Shown here in pieces: positions 51,957-64,000 of a stretch of 64,000 nucleotides of DNA. The translations under genes were made by a program, and so were the position numbers. The stretch is from Symbiopectobacterium purcellii (lineage in GTDB: Bacteria; Pseudomonadota; Gammaproteobacteria; Enterobacterales; Enterobacteriaceae): the NCBI RefSeq assembly GCF_019797845.1, contig NZ_CP081864.1:3596001-3660000 (forward strand), given 5' to 3'. The notes below the pieces were generated by a model. The model was given only the letters and a program-made list of their open reading frames with translations, ran no database searches and was not told where the DNA came from. The number at the start of each line of letters is the position of its first letter. The stretch's first letter is position 1.

Positions 51957-51984
51957 TCAAGCGAGAGGGAATAAACGTCGATAC
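51957..51984 (+). promoter_or_regulatory. Candidate flagellar (sigma-28) promoter of the FlxA-like gene
   Basis: TCAA (51957-51960), a 16-base spacer and GTCGATAC (51977-51984) approximate the FliA consensus TAAA-N15-GCCGATAA. It lies 40 bases before the start of the FlxA-like gene, whose E. coli relative is FliA-dependent. Confidence 0.5.
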
Positions 51985-52024
51985 TCTATAAGCACAACCA
52001 GTGCCGTAATGAAAAGGAGAAAAA

Positions 52025-52372
52025 ATGACCAGCATCAGCGCAGTGACGTCTTCTTCAGGCAGCAGCGCGAGCTCAGGGACCAGCAATGAGCAGCAAATTG
52101 CTCGTCTTAATCAGCAGATTAAAACGCTAACGCAACAGAACAAATCGCTCACCTCCTCTCTGGAGAAAGCCACCACGGATGAAGAAAAGGCCAGTATTCA
52201 GGAGCAACAGCAGTTAATTCAGGCGCAGATTCAAGCGCTTCAGGCCCAAATCGCCCGGTTGCAGAACGAGTCATCGGAGAGTAAACAGCAGCAGGCGGCA
52301 TCCACGTCTACTGCACAAGAGGAAGGCGTTAACAAGCCAACTGAAGAGAATAAAATTAACATCTACGTGTAG
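52025..52372 (+). CDS. FlxA-like coiled-coil protein
   Basis: 115 residues: a Ser/Thr-rich start, a long coiled coil (NEQQIARLNQQIKTLTQQNK through QAQIQALQAQIARLQ) and a low-complexity acidic tail. This matches the FlxA family, a flagellar-regulon protein of unknown function. Strong ribosome site (AAGGAG). Next to a chemoreceptor gene, so probably part of the motility regulon. Length and composition suggest a cytoplasmic oligomer. Confidence 0.75.
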   Translation: MTSISAVTSSSGSSASSGTSNEQQIARLNQQIKTLTQQNKSLTSSLEKATTDEEKASIQEQQQLIQAQIQALQAQIARLQNESSESKQQQAASTSTAQEEGVNKPTEENKINIYV

Positions 52373-52388
52373 CCGTTGAGTCACACGC

Positions 52389-52412
52389 GCAGCACCGCAA
52401 ACGCGGTGCTGC
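52389..52412. terminator. Hairpin between the convergent FlxA-like gene and ypeB
   Basis: GCAGCACCGC-AAAC-GCGGTGCTGC, followed on the plus strand by TTCT; a shared terminator for convergent genes. Confidence 0.7.
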
Positions 52413-52414
52413 TT

Positions 52415-52630
52415 CTAACGCTGCTTGAGCGGCGTCACCAACCCTTGCAGCCCTTCTATCTTGATGGTCAGCGTCAGTTGCATCAAATCACCCAGTCGCC
52501 CTTTGGGAAATGAATCCTTGCGGGCAAACCACAGCAAATACTCCTCGGGCAAATCGATCAGCACACGACCCTGATACTTGCCAAACGGCATCTGCTGGGT
52601 AGCGATGGCGATCAAATCCTCTTTTTCCAT
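52415..52630 (-). CDS. ypeB: DUF3820 family protein YpeB
   Basis: 71 residues. The DUF3820 core MPFGKYQGRVLIDLPEEYLL and WFARKDSFPKG are nearly identical to E. coli YpeB. Function unknown. The gene starts three bases after the ligA stop, as in E. coli. Confidence 0.92.
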   Translation of the reverse strand: MEKEDLIAIATQQMPFGKYQGRVLIDLPEEYLLWFARKDSFPKGRLGDLMQLTLTIKIEGLQGLVTPLKQR

Positions 52631-52633
52631 CGA

Positions 52634-54670
<2,037 letters not shown>

Positions 54671-54689
54671 TTACCCGTACTCTTTTGGT

Positions 54690-56123
54690 TTATCGCGGCG
54701 TATTCGCTTTGATGGCATTAATAATGTTAGTGGTAGAACAGCCATCTTCAAAGTTCAGCACCTGTACGTCACCGCCGTTGGCCCACACCTCTTTACTGCC
54801 TGCGATATCTTCCGGCTTGTAGTCACCGCCTTTGACCAGAATATCCGGCAGAATGCCAGCAATCAGGCGCTGCGGCGTGTCTTCTTCAAACGGTACCACC
54901 CAGTCCACCGCGCCGAGAGCGCTTAACACCGCCATACGTTGTGCCAGAGCATTGACCGGACGCGTAGGGCCCTTTAAGCGGCTGGTGGAATCATCGCTGT
55001 TCACCGCTACAATCAAGCGATCGCCCAGCTTGCGCGCGTTCGCCAGATAAGAAACGTGACCGGCGTGCAAAATATCGAACACCCCGTTGGTCATAACAAT
55101 TTTTTCACCGCGCAGACGCGCCTGCGCCACGGCCGCTTTCAGTTGCGCTTCATCCATCGCGCCAAAACAGCTGTCAGCGCGACCGCGAATGGCATTTTCC
55201 AGTTCGATAGGCGTGACGGTCGAGGTTCCCAGCTTGCCCACCACCACACCGGCTGCGGCGTTCGCTAAGAAACAGGCATCTTCCAGTGAGTTTCCCGCCG
55301 CCAGTGCTGCTGCCAATACGCCAATCACGGTATCGCCCGCGCCGGTCACATCGTAGACTTCCTGCGCCTGTGTCGGCAGATTCAGCGGCGCTTTGCCCGG
55401 CTGAAGCAGCGTCATGCCCTGCTCGGAACGGGTGATCAGCAGAGCGGACAGGTCAAAATCGGCAATCATTTTCTCACCGCGCGCGACCAGCTCCTCTTCG
55501 GTTTTGCTGCGCCCGGCAACCGCTTCGAACTCAGACAGGTTCGGGGTCAGCAAGGTGGCACCGCGATAGCGAGCGAAATCGGTCCCTTTCGGATCAATCA
55601 GCACCGGCACCCCCGCCGCATTGGCGGTTTGGATCATCGCCTGCACATGCGCCAGAGCACCTTTCGCGTAGTCTGACAGCACCAATGCGCCGATTTTCGG
55701 CAGCGCCTGCGCGATGCGCTCCAACATAGGCTGCGGATCAACCCCGTCAAAACCTTCTTCAAAATCCAGGCGAATCAACTGCTGGTTGCGCGACAACACG
55801 CGCAGCTTGGTGATAGTGGGGTGCGTCGGGACGGAAACAAAATCGCACTTGACGTTCACATCGCTCAGTTTGGCGCTCAGCGCACGCGCAGCGTCATCGA
55901 TGCCCGTCAGCCCGACCAGGCGGGAGTTGGCACCCAGCGCCGCAATGTTCATGGCCACGTTGGCTGCACCGCCGGGACGTTCTTCAATGGTATCGACTGT
56001 GACGACCGGCACAGGCGCTTCTGGCGAAATACGGCTGGTAGGACCGTACCAGTAGCGATCCAGCATCACATCCCCTACCACCAGCACGCCAGCCTGACGA
56101 AAATCAGGTAATGAAACTTTCAT
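54690..56123 (-). CDS. hldE: Bifunctional heptose-7-P kinase / heptose-1-P adenylyltransferase
   Basis: Makes ADP-heptose for LPS inner core. 477 residues. The N-terminal ribokinase-like domain has [14 protein letters not shown] near residue 52 and the anion-hole [11 protein letters not shown] near 260. The C-terminal nucleotidyltransferase has [16 protein letters not shown] (HxGH) near 350 and the closing TTNIINAIK. Downstream of glnE, as in E. coli. Confidence 0.97.
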   Translation of the reverse strand: MKVSLPDFRQAGVLVVGDVMLDRYWYGPTSRISPEAPVPVVTVDTIEERPGGAANVAMNIAALGANSRLVGLTGIDDAARALSAKLSDVNVKCDFVSVPTHPTITKLRVLSRNQQLIRLDFEEGFDGVDPQPMLERIAQALPKIGALVLSDYAKGALAHVQAMIQTANAAGVPVLIDPKGTDFARYRGATLLTPNLSEFEAVAGRSKTEEELVARGEKMIADFDLSALLITRSEQGMTLLQPGKAPLNLPTQAQEVYDVTGAGDTVIGVLAAALAAGNSLEDACFLANAAAGVVVGKLGTSTVTPIELENAIRGRADSCFGAMDEAQLKAAVAQARLRGEKIVMTNGVFDILHAGHVSYLANARKLGDRLIVAVNSDDSTSRLKGPTRPVNALAQRMAVLSALGAVDWVVPFEEDTPQRLIAGILPDILVKGGDYKPEDIAGSKEVWANGGDVQVLNFEDGCSTTNIINAIKANTPR

Positions 56124-56208
56124 GCACCCACTCCAAGATGTTTTTTGTCATACAGTTGGCCGCGATAATAGCACAGCCTCCGCAGCCCTTCGAAACAACA
56201 TTCTTTGC

Positions 56209-59076
56209 CTACTGCGCCCCGGCCCCCAGCCATTTTTCCCAGCTGGTTTTCACCTGTTGGCGCTCGGTCAAAAAGCGTTCAGCATTGACACGTGCCGACT
56301 GTTCCTGCAACGCCAAATGATGCAACTCATCGCGCAGGGTGATGTAAGCGAGCGTCAGCGCCCGCGCTTCGTCCTCGTCCATCACGCCACATTGGGCCAT
56401 CAGTTCCAGAATGCGCACGTTATCAGACCAGCGCGTCAGGCGCGGTTCCTGTGCCGCATAACGCAGCACCAGATATTGCACGATAAATTCGATATCGGTG
56501 ATACCGCCCTCATCGGTTTTGAGATCGAACAGCGCAGGGTCTTTATTGGCCAGATGCTGGCGCATTTTCTCGCGCATTTCGCGCACTTGTGCACGCAGCG
56601 TCTCAGGCTCGCGTTCCTGACATAAAATCTGACGCCGTATCGCCTCAAACTGCGACTGCACGCCTTGCTCACCGTAGACCATGCGCGCACGCACCAGCGC
56701 CTGATGTTCCCAGGTCCAGGCTTCATGTTGTTGATAGTCGCCAAAAGCCCCGACGGTACTGACCAGCATTCCCGCCGCCCCGGACGGGCGCAGGCGGGCA
56801 TCGACCTCGTAAAGGATGCCCGATGAGGTACGCGTGCTGAACAGGTGCATCACACGCTGCGCCAGACGGAGATAGAACTGGCGACCATCAATACTGCGCT
56901 CACCGTCGGTTACTACTTCATCCGGGCAGTCCAGCAGGAACACCAGATCGAGATCCGAACTGTAGCCCAGTTCCCAGCCGCCCAGCTTGCCATAACCAAT
57001 TACCGCAAAGCCGCGTCCTTCGCGCTGTTGCAGGTGTGTCGGTTGCCCATAGCGCGCCGCCATTTGCGTCCAGGCCTGCTGCACTACGGCCGAGATAATG
57101 GCTTCCGCCAGATAGGTTAAGTGATCGCTCACTTTCATTACCGGTAGCACGCCCGCGATGTCACCTGCGGCAATGCGCAACTGCTGCGCCTGTTTGAACT
57201 GCCGCACCGCTTCCAGTTGCTGCTCTTCATCGTCCTCAGGCACGCGCATCAGGTATTGGCGCAGTTCATCGTGATAGGCTTCCGGTGCCAGCGGATGATA
57301 GAGCGTCGCCGGATCGAGCAGTTCATCCAACAGCAGCGGATAACGCGCCAACTGACTTGCCACCATCGGCGAGGCTGCGCACAGTCGCACCAGTTGAATC
57401 AACGCCGGGCGCGATTCCAGCAGCAGTTCCAGATAGGTGGTGCGCGTCACGATACCGAGCAATAACGGCGTCAGGCGCGGCAAAATAAGCTCAGCCTGCT
57501 GGTGAGCACACACTTCGGCCAGCAGCAGTGGCATAAGGTGATCGAGCACGTCACGCCCGCGGGGACCAATGGTGCGTTTGACCAAATCATGACGAAAATC
57601 GGTGATGGCGCGCAGCAATGCGTTACGTGCGTCTTCGCTGAGGTGGGGCATCAACGCCCCCATATCCACTTCGTCGGGCGCATCCAGCCATACGCTGTTG
57701 TAACCGCTGCACTCCGGCGCATCCTGCCCGTCTTGCGCATCATCGCCAATCAGGTCATTAAACACCCGGCGCACCGCCAGCATATGGTTTTGTAAGGCGT
57801 CATTCAACGCCTCCCAGCCGTCAAACCCCATGCCCCACGCCAGACGCTGCTGATTCAACGCCTCTTGCGGCAGAGTTTGCGTCTGCTCATCAGCAATCGC
57901 CTGCAACAGGTTTTCCAGCCGCCGCAAAAACAGATAGGCATTGCTCAGTTCGTCCACTTGCTGCGGCGAGAGCAGGCCCAGGCTACCGGTGTGCTGCAAC
58001 GTCGGCAGCAGTTCCCGGCCTTGTAACCCCGGTTCACGTCCACCGCGAATCAGTTGAAAAACCTGGGTGATAAACTCAATTTCGCGAATACCGCCTGCGC
58101 CCAGCTTGATGTTGTTACGCAGATCGCGCCGCCGTACTTCACGGGCAATCATGCCCTTCATGTTACGCAGCGATTGGATCACACTGAAATCGATATAGCG
58201 GCGGAACACAAACGGACGCAACAGCGCGCGCAGTTCCTGACTGTAGGCATCCTCCATACCGCCCATCAGACGCGCTTTCACCATCGCGTAGCGTTCCCAA
58301 TCGCGCCCCTGCTCCTGATAATACTCTTCCATCGCAGCAAAGCTGAGCACCAACGGACCGCTATCACCAAACGGGCGTAAACGCATATCGACACGGTAGA
58401 CAAAGCCGTCCACCGTCATCTGATCCAGCGCTTTAATCAGGCGCTGCCCCAGTCGGGTAAAGAATTGCGCATTATCCAATTCGCGCCGTCCCCCGCGGGT
58501 TTGGCCGTTTTCCGGATAGACGAAAATCAGGTCGATATCAGAGGAGAAATTCAGTTCTCCACCCCCCAGTTTGCCCATGCCCAATATCAGCAATGGCTGC
58601 GGCTCCCCTTGCGCATTACTCGGCGTGCCCCACTCGCGGCAGCAGGCGTCATACAGCCAGCCGCGCGCCGCCACAATCAGTGTCTCAGCCAATTCGCTGA
58701 GTTGACGCAACGTTTGCGGCGTAGTGCTGGTGGCAAGTGATTGCGACCAGGCAATACGCACCAGCATCCGACGGCGAAACTCACGCAGCACGCGCATCAG
58801 CGCCGCCTCATCGCTTACCGCTTCCAGCGCCTGCGCCAACCAGATCCCGTAGTGCTGCCACTCCTCCGGCTGAGGTGGCTGCTGATGCAATGTCTCCCAC
58901 CACTCGGGATAGCGCGCCAGCGCCTCACTGACAAAGTCACTGGAGGCCAGCACCGCCAGATCCTCGGGTGCGATGGACGCAGGGAGCGTCATGCTCTCTT
59001 GCAAGCGGGATAACACACGCTGCGCCTGCTCCGCCAGCAGCGGCGGCAACGCAGTGGAGAATGGCGAATTCGACAT
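56209..59076 (-). CDS. glnE: Glutamine synthetase adenylyltransferase/deadenylase
   Basis: Adds and removes AMP on glutamine synthetase under PII control. 955 residues from the ATG at 59076, matching E. coli (946). Two nucleotidyltransferase domains are seen: [20 protein letters not shown] near residue 170 (deadenylase) and [20 protein letters not shown] near 695 (adenylylase). The frame is open upstream of 59076 but without similarity. Intact; follows the broken ygiF. Confidence 0.96.
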   Translation of the reverse strand: MSNSPFSTALPPLLAEQAQRVLSRLQESMTLPASIAPEDLAVLASSDFVSEALARYPEWWETLHQQPPQPEEWQHYGIWLAQALEAVSDEAALMRVLREFRRRMLVRIAWSQSLATSTTPQTLRQLSELAETLIVAARGWLYDACCREWGTPSNAQGEPQPLLILGMGKLGGGELNFSSDIDLIFVYPENGQTRGGRRELDNAQFFTRLGQRLIKALDQMTVDGFVYRVDMRLRPFGDSGPLVLSFAAMEEYYQEQGRDWERYAMVKARLMGGMEDAYSQELRALLRPFVFRRYIDFSVIQSLRNMKGMIAREVRRRDLRNNIKLGAGGIREIEFITQVFQLIRGGREPGLQGRELLPTLQHTGSLGLLSPQQVDELSNAYLFLRRLENLLQAIADEQTQTLPQEALNQQRLAWGMGFDGWEALNDALQNHMLAVRRVFNDLIGDDAQDGQDAPECSGYNSVWLDAPDEVDMGALMPHLSEDARNALLRAITDFRHDLVKRTIGPRGRDVLDHLMPLLLAEVCAHQQAELILPRLTPLLLGIVTRTTYLELLLESRPALIQLVRLCAASPMVASQLARYPLLLDELLDPATLYHPLAPEAYHDELRQYLMRVPEDDEEQQLEAVRQFKQAQQLRIAAGDIAGVLPVMKVSDHLTYLAEAIISAVVQQAWTQMAARYGQPTHLQQREGRGFAVIGYGKLGGWELGYSSDLDLVFLLDCPDEVVTDGERSIDGRQFYLRLAQRVMHLFSTRTSSGILYEVDARLRPSGAAGMLVSTVGAFGDYQQHEAWTWEHQALVRARMVYGEQGVQSQFEAIRRQILCQEREPETLRAQVREMREKMRQHLANKDPALFDLKTDEGGITDIEFIVQYLVLRYAAQEPRLTRWSDNVRILELMAQCGVMDEDEARALTLAYITLRDELHHLALQEQSARVNAERFLTERQQVKTSWEKWLGAGAQ

Positions 59077-59120
59077 GGCAACTCCCTGAGAATCCCGGCG
59101 CGCCGGGGAACAATAATACG

Positions 59121-59706
59121 TTACACGCTGGCGCTGCTTAACCAGTACGGCGTTTGATCTACTGCCTGGCGGCGCGCACTTTCCACCACGCTGTCCACGC
59201 CCGAAGCGGGAAGGTGTTTGATAGCGTGCTCTACTGCACGCCACTGCGCGATAAAGGACTCGACGGCAGCTTCTGGATAGGCACTGGAGAGCAGCAGGAA
59301 CGCATTGATGTTACGTTGCAAACGCGCCAACTGTTGTTGATAGTGATCCGCATCCAGCGGGTGACTGAATACGGAGCGCAATTCCGCCCCACTCCGCCAG
59401 TTCTTGCGACAGTGCCAGCAAATCATCGGTTTGCCCGGCTTTCAGTTCCATCTCCAATTCCAGAATAGGCTCGCTCAATTCACCGGCAGCCACCTCTCCC
59501 TGATCGAAAGCAATTTCAATCAAGCTTTGGTGATAAGCGATAACCCATTGCTCACGCTGAAAATGAGTGCTAAACAGCGGATGTAGCGCCTGCGCAAGCG
59601 CGTCGACATCGCACTCTGGCGGCCAGACGTCTGCGGGTAGCAAGCGGATATCCAAAGTGGCATTCGCCAGCGGCACATTGTATTCAGGATGCTGACAGCC
59701 ATTCAT
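59121..59706 (-). pseudogene. ygiF: Inorganic triphosphatase YgiF (CYTH-CHAD), two deletions
   Basis: Remnant of the ~430-residue CYTH-CHAD protein. The first visible part, HPEYNVPLANATLDIRLLPA to LALSQELAEWGG, covers the second half of the CYTH domain. The N-terminal ~70 residues, with the triphosphate-binding E-x-E-x-K motif, are missing, so the ATG at 59706 is accidental. After AEWGG the frame shifts (near 59390) and sequence resumes at ELRSVFSHPL and [16 protein letters not shown]; roughly 100 residues are missing between. It runs to 59121 just before glnE. It should have no activity. Confidence 0.82.
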
Positions 59707-59902
59707 CAGCGACGAAAAATAGGGATGTTTGCTATATTACACCACCTTACCCCTAACATCTGCGGTAGAAAAACACCGAACGGGTGGCAATAACAGGTCA
59801 CGCGGCGTGGGTAATAGGAGTGTTCTCATTTCGGTTTACCCATTGCCTCGTCAGACTTATGCCTCTACTATCACCCAACCATTCGCGCAACATGATGAAA
59901 TT

Positions 59903-60523
59903 ATGAAGAAATTAGGCCTCGTTTGTTTCACCTTTGTCAGCCTCACACTGAGTTGGGCGAGTCATGCAGAAGATAAACGCTACATCTCCGATGAGCTGTC
60001 GACCTATATTCATACCGGCCCTGGCACCCAATATCGAATCATTGGCACGCTCAATGCGGGTGAGGAAGTCACCGTACTCAGCGTGAATGAAAATGCCGGC
60101 TATGCCCAAATTCGCGATAGCAAAGATCGCACCAGTTGGTTGCCGCTCAATCAACTGAGCCAAACGCCGAGCCTGCGCCTGCGCGTGCCGGAACTGGAAA
60201 AGCAGGTTTCCGATCTCACCGCGCGATTAGGCAATATCGATCAGGAATGGAACCAGCGTACCGCCGATATGCAGCAAAAAGTGTCTGCCAGCGACAATAT
60301 CATCACCGCGCTGCGTAACGAAAATCAGGATTTAAAAAATCAGCTGATTGTCGCGCAAAAGAAGGTCGATGCAGCCAATGTGCAACTGGATGACAAGCAA
60401 CGGGAAATCATTTTGCAATGGTTCCTGTACGGCGGCGGCGTGGCGGGTATCGGCTTGCTGATCGGTTTGCTGCTACCGCACCTGATACCCAGCAGAAAGA
60501 AAAACGATCGCTGGATGCGTTGA
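59903..60523 (+). CDS. ygiM: SH3 domain protein YgiM (TIGR04211)
   Basis: 206 residues from the ATG at 59903: signal peptide (LGLVCFTFVSLTLSWASHA), a bacterial SH3 domain (ISDELSTYIHTGPGTQYRII), a coiled coil (LRVPELEKQVSDLTARLG) and a C-terminal membrane anchor (WFLYGGGVAGIGLLIGLLL) with a basic tail. Periplasmic role, probably with peptidoglycan; function otherwise unclear. Lies divergent from ygiF and upstream of cca, as in E. coli. The open frame upstream to 59729 lacks a ribosome site. Confidence 0.9.
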   Translation: MKKLGLVCFTFVSLTLSWASHAEDKRYISDELSTYIHTGPGTQYRIIGTLNAGEEVTVLSVNENAGYAQIRDSKDRTSWLPLNQLSQTPSLRLRVPELEKQVSDLTARLGNIDQEWNQRTADMQQKVSASDNIITALRNENQDLKNQLIVAQKKVDAANVQLDDKQREIILQWFLYGGGVAGIGLLIGLLLPHLIPSRKKNDRWMR

Positions 60524-60749
60524 GGCGTAGGCCACATAACGCATCACATTGGCCTGCAGCATAGATTGCGGCAGGCCGATAGGTATGTAACTATTAACCT
60601 TATGTTAACGTCGTGTTTCCACCATCCTCGACGCAGGCAGAGGATCTCTTGCCAAAGGCATGCATTTGACCGGTAAGCGATCCCCGTCGACGCAGGAATG
60701 GTTGGATGAGTAAAGAATGTCAGTCATCTTTGACGGCCTGGAGTTTGTA

Positions 60750-61991
60750 TTGAAGAGTTATCTGGTTGGCGGCGCAGTGCGGGACTCCTTACTCGATCTT
60801 CCGGTGTCAGAGCGTGACTGGGTAGTGGTGGGGGCCACGCCGGGACAAATGTTAGCGCTTGGCTACCAGCAGGTCGGGCGGGATTTCCCCGTCTTTTTGC
60901 ACCCGGAAAGCAAAGAAGAGTATGCGCTGACGCGTACTGAACGCAAATCCGGAAACGGCTACACCGGCTTTATTTGCCATGCGGCACCCGATGTTACGCT
61001 GGAAGCGGATCTGCTGCGGCGCGATCTGACCATCAACGCCATCGCCCAAACCGCAGAGGGTGAGCTGGTTGATCCCTACCACGGTCGGTACGATCTGCAA
61101 CAGCGTTTGCTGCGCCACGTTTCTCCGGCCTTTCAGGAAGATCCGCTACGCGTACTGCGCGTGGCGCGCTTTGCCGCGCGTTTTGCCCATCTCGGTTTTC
61201 ACATCGCGGAGGAAACGCTGGCGCTGATGCAATTTATGACGCGCGAGGGCGAGTTGGCTTTTCTGACGCCCGAACGGGTGTGGAAAGAGACGGAAAAGGC
61301 GCTGGCAACCCGCTCACCTCACGTCTATTTTCAGGTACTGCGCGACTGCGGTGCGCTGGCGGTGCTGTTTCCTGAAATCGACAATCTGTACGGCGTACCC
61401 GCCCCGGCACAGTGGCACCCAGAAATCGACAGCGGCGTTCACACGCTGATGACACTGATGATTGCCGCTCGCCTCACCCCCGAGATTGATGTGCGTTTTG
61501 CCACGCTGTGCCACGATGTGGGAAAAGCGCTGACGCCGCCGGCGCTCTGGCCGCGCCACCACGGACACGGCCCGGCGGGGGTGAAACTGGTGGAGCAACT
61601 GTGCCAGCGCTTGCACGTGCCTAATGCGCTGCGCGACCTGGCTAAGCTGGTGGCGGAATATCATGACCTGGCGCATACCGTAACGGTTTTGCAGCCCAAA
61701 ACGTTGATGAAACTGTTTGATGCGCTGGACGTATGGCGCAAGCCGGAACGACTGGAGAAGCTGGTGCTCACCAGTGAAGCGGATGCCCGTGGCCGCACCG
61801 GTTTCGAGGAATCGCCCTATCCGCAAGGCGACTACCTGCGCGAGGCATTTACCGTTGCCAGTGCGGTCACCAGTAGCGCCGTCGTGGCCGACGGTTTTCA
61901 GGGTATTGGCGTGCGCGATGAGCTGCACCAGCGACGTATTGCTGCGCTTACCGCGTGGAAAGCGCAGAAAATTCCCGCCTCAACCCTGTAA
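60750..61991 (+). CDS. cca: CCA tRNA nucleotidyltransferase (multifunctional)
   Basis: Adds CCA to tRNA 3' ends, with HD phosphohydrolase activity. Similarity starts at [17 protein letters not shown], so the natural start is the TTG at 60750 (GGAG seven bases upstream); an in-frame ATG at 60717 would add 11 residues. 413 residues from the TTG. Catalytic DWVVVGATP, the [10 protein letters not shown] motif and the HD pair ([10 protein letters not shown]) are intact. Ends six bases before the methyltransferase stop (convergent). Confidence 0.95.
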   Translation: MKSYLVGGAVRDSLLDLPVSERDWVVVGATPGQMLALGYQQVGRDFPVFLHPESKEEYALTRTERKSGNGYTGFICHAAPDVTLEADLLRRDLTINAIAQTAEGELVDPYHGRYDLQQRLLRHVSPAFQEDPLRVLRVARFAARFAHLGFHIAEETLALMQFMTREGELAFLTPERVWKETEKALATRSPHVYFQVLRDCGALAVLFPEIDNLYGVPAPAQWHPEIDSGVHTLMTLMIAARLTPEIDVRFATLCHDVGKALTPPALWPRHHGHGPAGVKLVEQLCQRLHVPNALRDLAKLVAEYHDLAHTVTVLQPKTLMKLFDALDVWRKPERLEKLVLTSEADARGRTGFEESPYPQGDYLREAFTVASAVTSSAVVADGFQGIGVRDELHQRRIAALTAWKAQKIPASTL

Positions 61992-61996
61992 GCCGC

Positions 61997-62752
61997 TTAT
62001 TTAGTACTACAAACCGCAATATAGTTAAGCTGGTGCCGGTAGCGGCGGAAAGTGCGAAACAGCTGAAGGAAGGTTGCGCGGTTTTCCGCCTTCAACGCAT
62101 TGCGCACAATCTTTGCCGCGCCGCCCCAGCCTTCATCGTAAATCATGCCAGACGGCGTCATCAACGTCATTGCCCCTTGGGCGTTCTCCACCTGGCTGAA
62201 ACCGCTGTCAAGAAACAGGCTGCGCCATCCCGCCAGCGTTAACGGCTGAACGTTGACATTGATGGCCGCGCGCATCTGCGCCGTGACGTCATCCGACGCC
62301 TGCGGCAACAGCATAATGTCATGGGTCAGCAGCCGCCCTCCGGGTTTTAGCACGCGCAAGTATTCCTGAATCAGTGGACGCTTGGCTTTGTCGGCGTACA
62401 TGGTGAGCATCGCTTCGTTAATCACCACATCGAAGTGATTATCGGGAAACGGTAACGCCAATGCGTTCGCTTCCATCACCGTCACCCGCCCCTCAACACC
62501 CGCAGCCAGAATGTTGTGCCGTGCTTGCTGTAATGCCACCTTGTCCATATCCACCCCGACGATGGCGCATCCGTAACGCTGCGCCATCTCAATGGCGGTG
62601 GTGCCCATATTGCACGCCACCTCCAGAACACGGGTCGATGGCGTCAACGCGCCCTGCTGTATCAACCACTCGGTAGCCGCACGCCCACCCGGGCGCAGGC
62701 GTTTTTTTCCCAACCGCGCCAGAAATTTATGTCCCGCCAGTTTCTCTGACAT
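61997..62752 (-). CDS. SAM-dependent methyltransferase
   Basis: 251 residues, class I Rossmann fold. Motif I VLEVACNMGTTAIEMA near residue 40, acidic motif II VGVDMDKVALQQAR near 65, motif IV VVINEAMLTMY near 112 and GGRLLTHDIML near 140. The substrate cannot be told from sequence. The N-terminus is basic (KFLARLGKKRLRPGGR). It diverges from the Crp/Fnr-type gene, which may control it. Confidence 0.85.
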   Translation of the reverse strand: MSEKLAGHKFLARLGKKRLRPGGRAATEWLIQQGALTPSTRVLEVACNMGTTAIEMAQRYGCAIVGVDMDKVALQQARHNILAAGVEGRVTVMEANALALPFPDNHFDVVINEAMLTMYADKAKRPLIQEYLRVLKPGGRLLTHDIMLLPQASDDVTAQMRAAINVNVQPLTLAGWRSLFLDSGFSQVENAQGAMTLMTPSGMIYDEGWGGAAKIVRNALKAENRATFLQLFRTFRRYRHQLNYIAVCSTK

Positions 62753-62863
62753 GCTTGCATCCTCTTCGCGATTACCGTGCTCAGGTGCTTGCCGAAAACA
62801 AGCAAATGATTATTATTTCTTTTTGATTGCCACACACTGTAGAACCCCGTGAGTGAGACGCCA

Positions 62864-63592
62864 ATGACGTTTGTCAAAATACCCCTACCGACAGAGGAAC
62901 ATTGCGAGGTGCTGTTTTCCCATCAGTGGCTACGCAACGAGCCTGAAAACGTGGTGCTCGCCTTACAGCGAGCATGCTGTCGTATCCGCTTTCAGGCAGG
63001 GGAAACGCTGTTTCGCGAAGGGGATAAGATGCGTTACTGTCCGCTGGTGGAACAGGGTGAACTACAGGCGTTTCGTCACACCTATCAGGGGGATGACAAG
63101 GTCTTCGGGCAGTTTGTACGCGGCGAATGGGTAGCACTCGCCGCCGTGTTTATGGAGCACGGCCGCTTCCCGATGAACATTCGGGCACTCAGCGCAGGAC
63201 AAGCAATGTTGATCCCACGGGAGACACTGCACCAATTTTGTCTGCAACGCCCGACGCTGGCGCTGCAACTGCTGGGCAACCTCAGTCAAAAGCTTTACGC
63301 CACCATCAACCAGATCGACTGGCTCACCTCCAGTTTGGCGGGGGAACGGCTGGCGGATTACCTGCTGCGCCTGCACCGCTCCCAGCAAGACACCCAGCCA
63401 AACGCGCAGGTTCGGCTACCGCTCAATCGCGGACAGTTGGCCACACAGTTGGGTATTCGCCCAGAGACCTTGAGCCGTCTGATGGCGGAGTGGCAGCGGC
63501 AGGGTTACATCACCTGCCGTGCCAGTTACATCACGTTATGCCATCTGGACTACCTGCGCGCGCTGGCCGCGCAGGCACAGCGCCCCTTCTGA
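62864..63592 (+). CDS. Crp/Fnr-family transcriptional regulator
   Basis: 242 residues from the ATG at 62864 (a GTG five codons upstream is possible). The cyclic-nucleotide-binding-type barrel is visible from FQAGETLFREGDKM through GELQAFRH to GEWVALAAVF. The C-terminal winged helix has RGQLATQLGIRPETLSRLM and WQRQGYIT. No N-terminal Cys cluster as in FNR, so not an oxygen sensor of that kind. It diverges from the methyltransferase gene, its likely target. Ends one base before uppP. Confidence 0.87.
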   Translation: MTFVKIPLPTEEHCEVLFSHQWLRNEPENVVLALQRACCRIRFQAGETLFREGDKMRYCPLVEQGELQAFRHTYQGDDKVFGQFVRGEWVALAAVFMEHGRFPMNIRALSAGQAMLIPRETLHQFCLQRPTLALQLLGNLSQKLYATINQIDWLTSSLAGERLADYLLRLHRSQQDTQPNAQVRLPLNRGQLATQLGIRPETLSRLMAEWQRQGYITCRASYITLCHLDYLRALAAQAQRPF

Positions 63593-63593
63593 G

Positions 63594-64000
63594 TTAGAAG
63601 AATACCAGATAGACGACGCCCGCCACGAAGAAGCGGTAAATCGCAAACGGGACAAACGAAATGCGTTTGATCAGTTTCAGGAAGGTTTTGATAGCGACCA
63701 GCGCAACCAGAAACGCGGTGATAAAGCCCACGGCGAACATCGGTACATCGGCCAGCGACAGAAAATGCCAGCTTTTATACAGGTCCAGCACCGTTGCGCC
63801 CATCATCATCGGCACCGCCAAAATAAAGGAGAACTCAGAGGCGGCGTAGCGGCTGACGCCCATCAGCATCCCGCCGGAAATGGTCGCGCCCGAACGGGAG
63901 AACCCCGGCCACAGCGCCAGACATTGAAAACAGCCAATCATAAATGCCTGGCGATAAGTGATATCATCCAGCCCGTTGGCACGCGGCGTCTTCGGCTTCA
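63594..64000 (-). CDS. uppP: Undecaprenyl-diphosphatase, C-terminal part (runs off the window)
   Basis: The reading frame stays open to the window edge and reads [20 protein letters not shown], then [19 protein letters not shown], the catalytic motif of UppP/BacA, followed by helices ending at [10 protein letters not shown]. It dephosphorylates undecaprenyl diphosphate for lipid carrier recycling. The N-terminal half lies beyond position 64000. Confidence 0.95.
   Translation of the reverse strand, partial: KPKTPRANGLDDITYRQAFMIGCFQCLALWPGFSRSGATISGGMLMGVSRYAASEFSFILAVPMMMGATVLDLYKSWHFLSLADVPMFAVGFITAFLVALVAIKTFLKLIKRISFVPFAIYRFFVAGVVYLVFF

Overview
The window is chromosomal DNA of an enterobacterium. 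The most likely home is the Pectobacteriaceae (Pectobacterium, Brenneria, Lonsdalea or Dickeya-like): the cysJIH and cysGDNC blocks form one neighbourhood, an oligogalacturonide-type transporter remnant (TogT-like) is present, two ERIC elements occur, and the housekeeping proteins read like Pectobacterium and E. coli orthologues. The family placement rests on remembered sequences, not on a search.

Layout. 1-3877: cysC (partial), cysN, cysD, cysG on the minus strand, for sulfate activation and siroheme synthesis. 4118-20914: a lambda-type tail cassette. It holds a LexA/CI-like repressor (plus strand) and, on the minus strand, a Q antiterminator, holin, endolysin, Rz/Rz1, tail genes U-V-G-T-H-M-L-K-I, a small exported protein, J and a knob-repeat side fibre. 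No terminase, portal, capsid, integrase or replication gene is visible. 20935-25247: cysH, cysI, cysJ, so the tail cassette sits exactly between the two halves of the cys cluster. 25747-26797: queD and queE (queuosine precursor). 27029-28516: a metallo-beta-lactamase-fold gene and a TogT-like transporter gene whose 3' ends were both lost at one junction. 28883-39425: eno, pyrG, mazG, relA, a broken rlmD and a broken barA. 39470-49712: a lipoprotein hydrolase and the glucarate/galactarate region (garK, broken garR, broken garL, broken gudX, gudD, gudP, and divergent garD). 50254-64000: an Aer-like chemoreceptor, a FlxA-like protein, ypeB, ligA, hldE, glnE, a broken ygiF, ygiM, cca, a methyltransferase, a Crp/Fnr regulator and the end of uppP.

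How it fits together. The cys genes make sulfide from sulfate, with CysG supplying the sirohaem that CysI needs. The tail cassette has the composition expected of an F-type (flexible, lambda-tail) tailocin or of a prophage reduced to its tail: regulator, antiterminator, lysis and tail, with no DNA-packaging genes. It is no longer fully intact. In-frame amber codons lie in T, M and I, and the endolysin has a one-base frameshift at a G8 run.

A second theme is gene decay. Host genes rlmD, barA, garR, garL, gudX, ygiF and the TogT-like transporter are damaged, and cysD has lost its native start frame. Lesions fall into two classes: short deletions, several of which look bounded by short direct repeats, and nonsense codons that can be explained by G-to-T changes on the coding strand. 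Either this lineage is losing genes (host-restricted lifestyle) or some lesions are sequencing or assembly artefacts; raw reads would decide.
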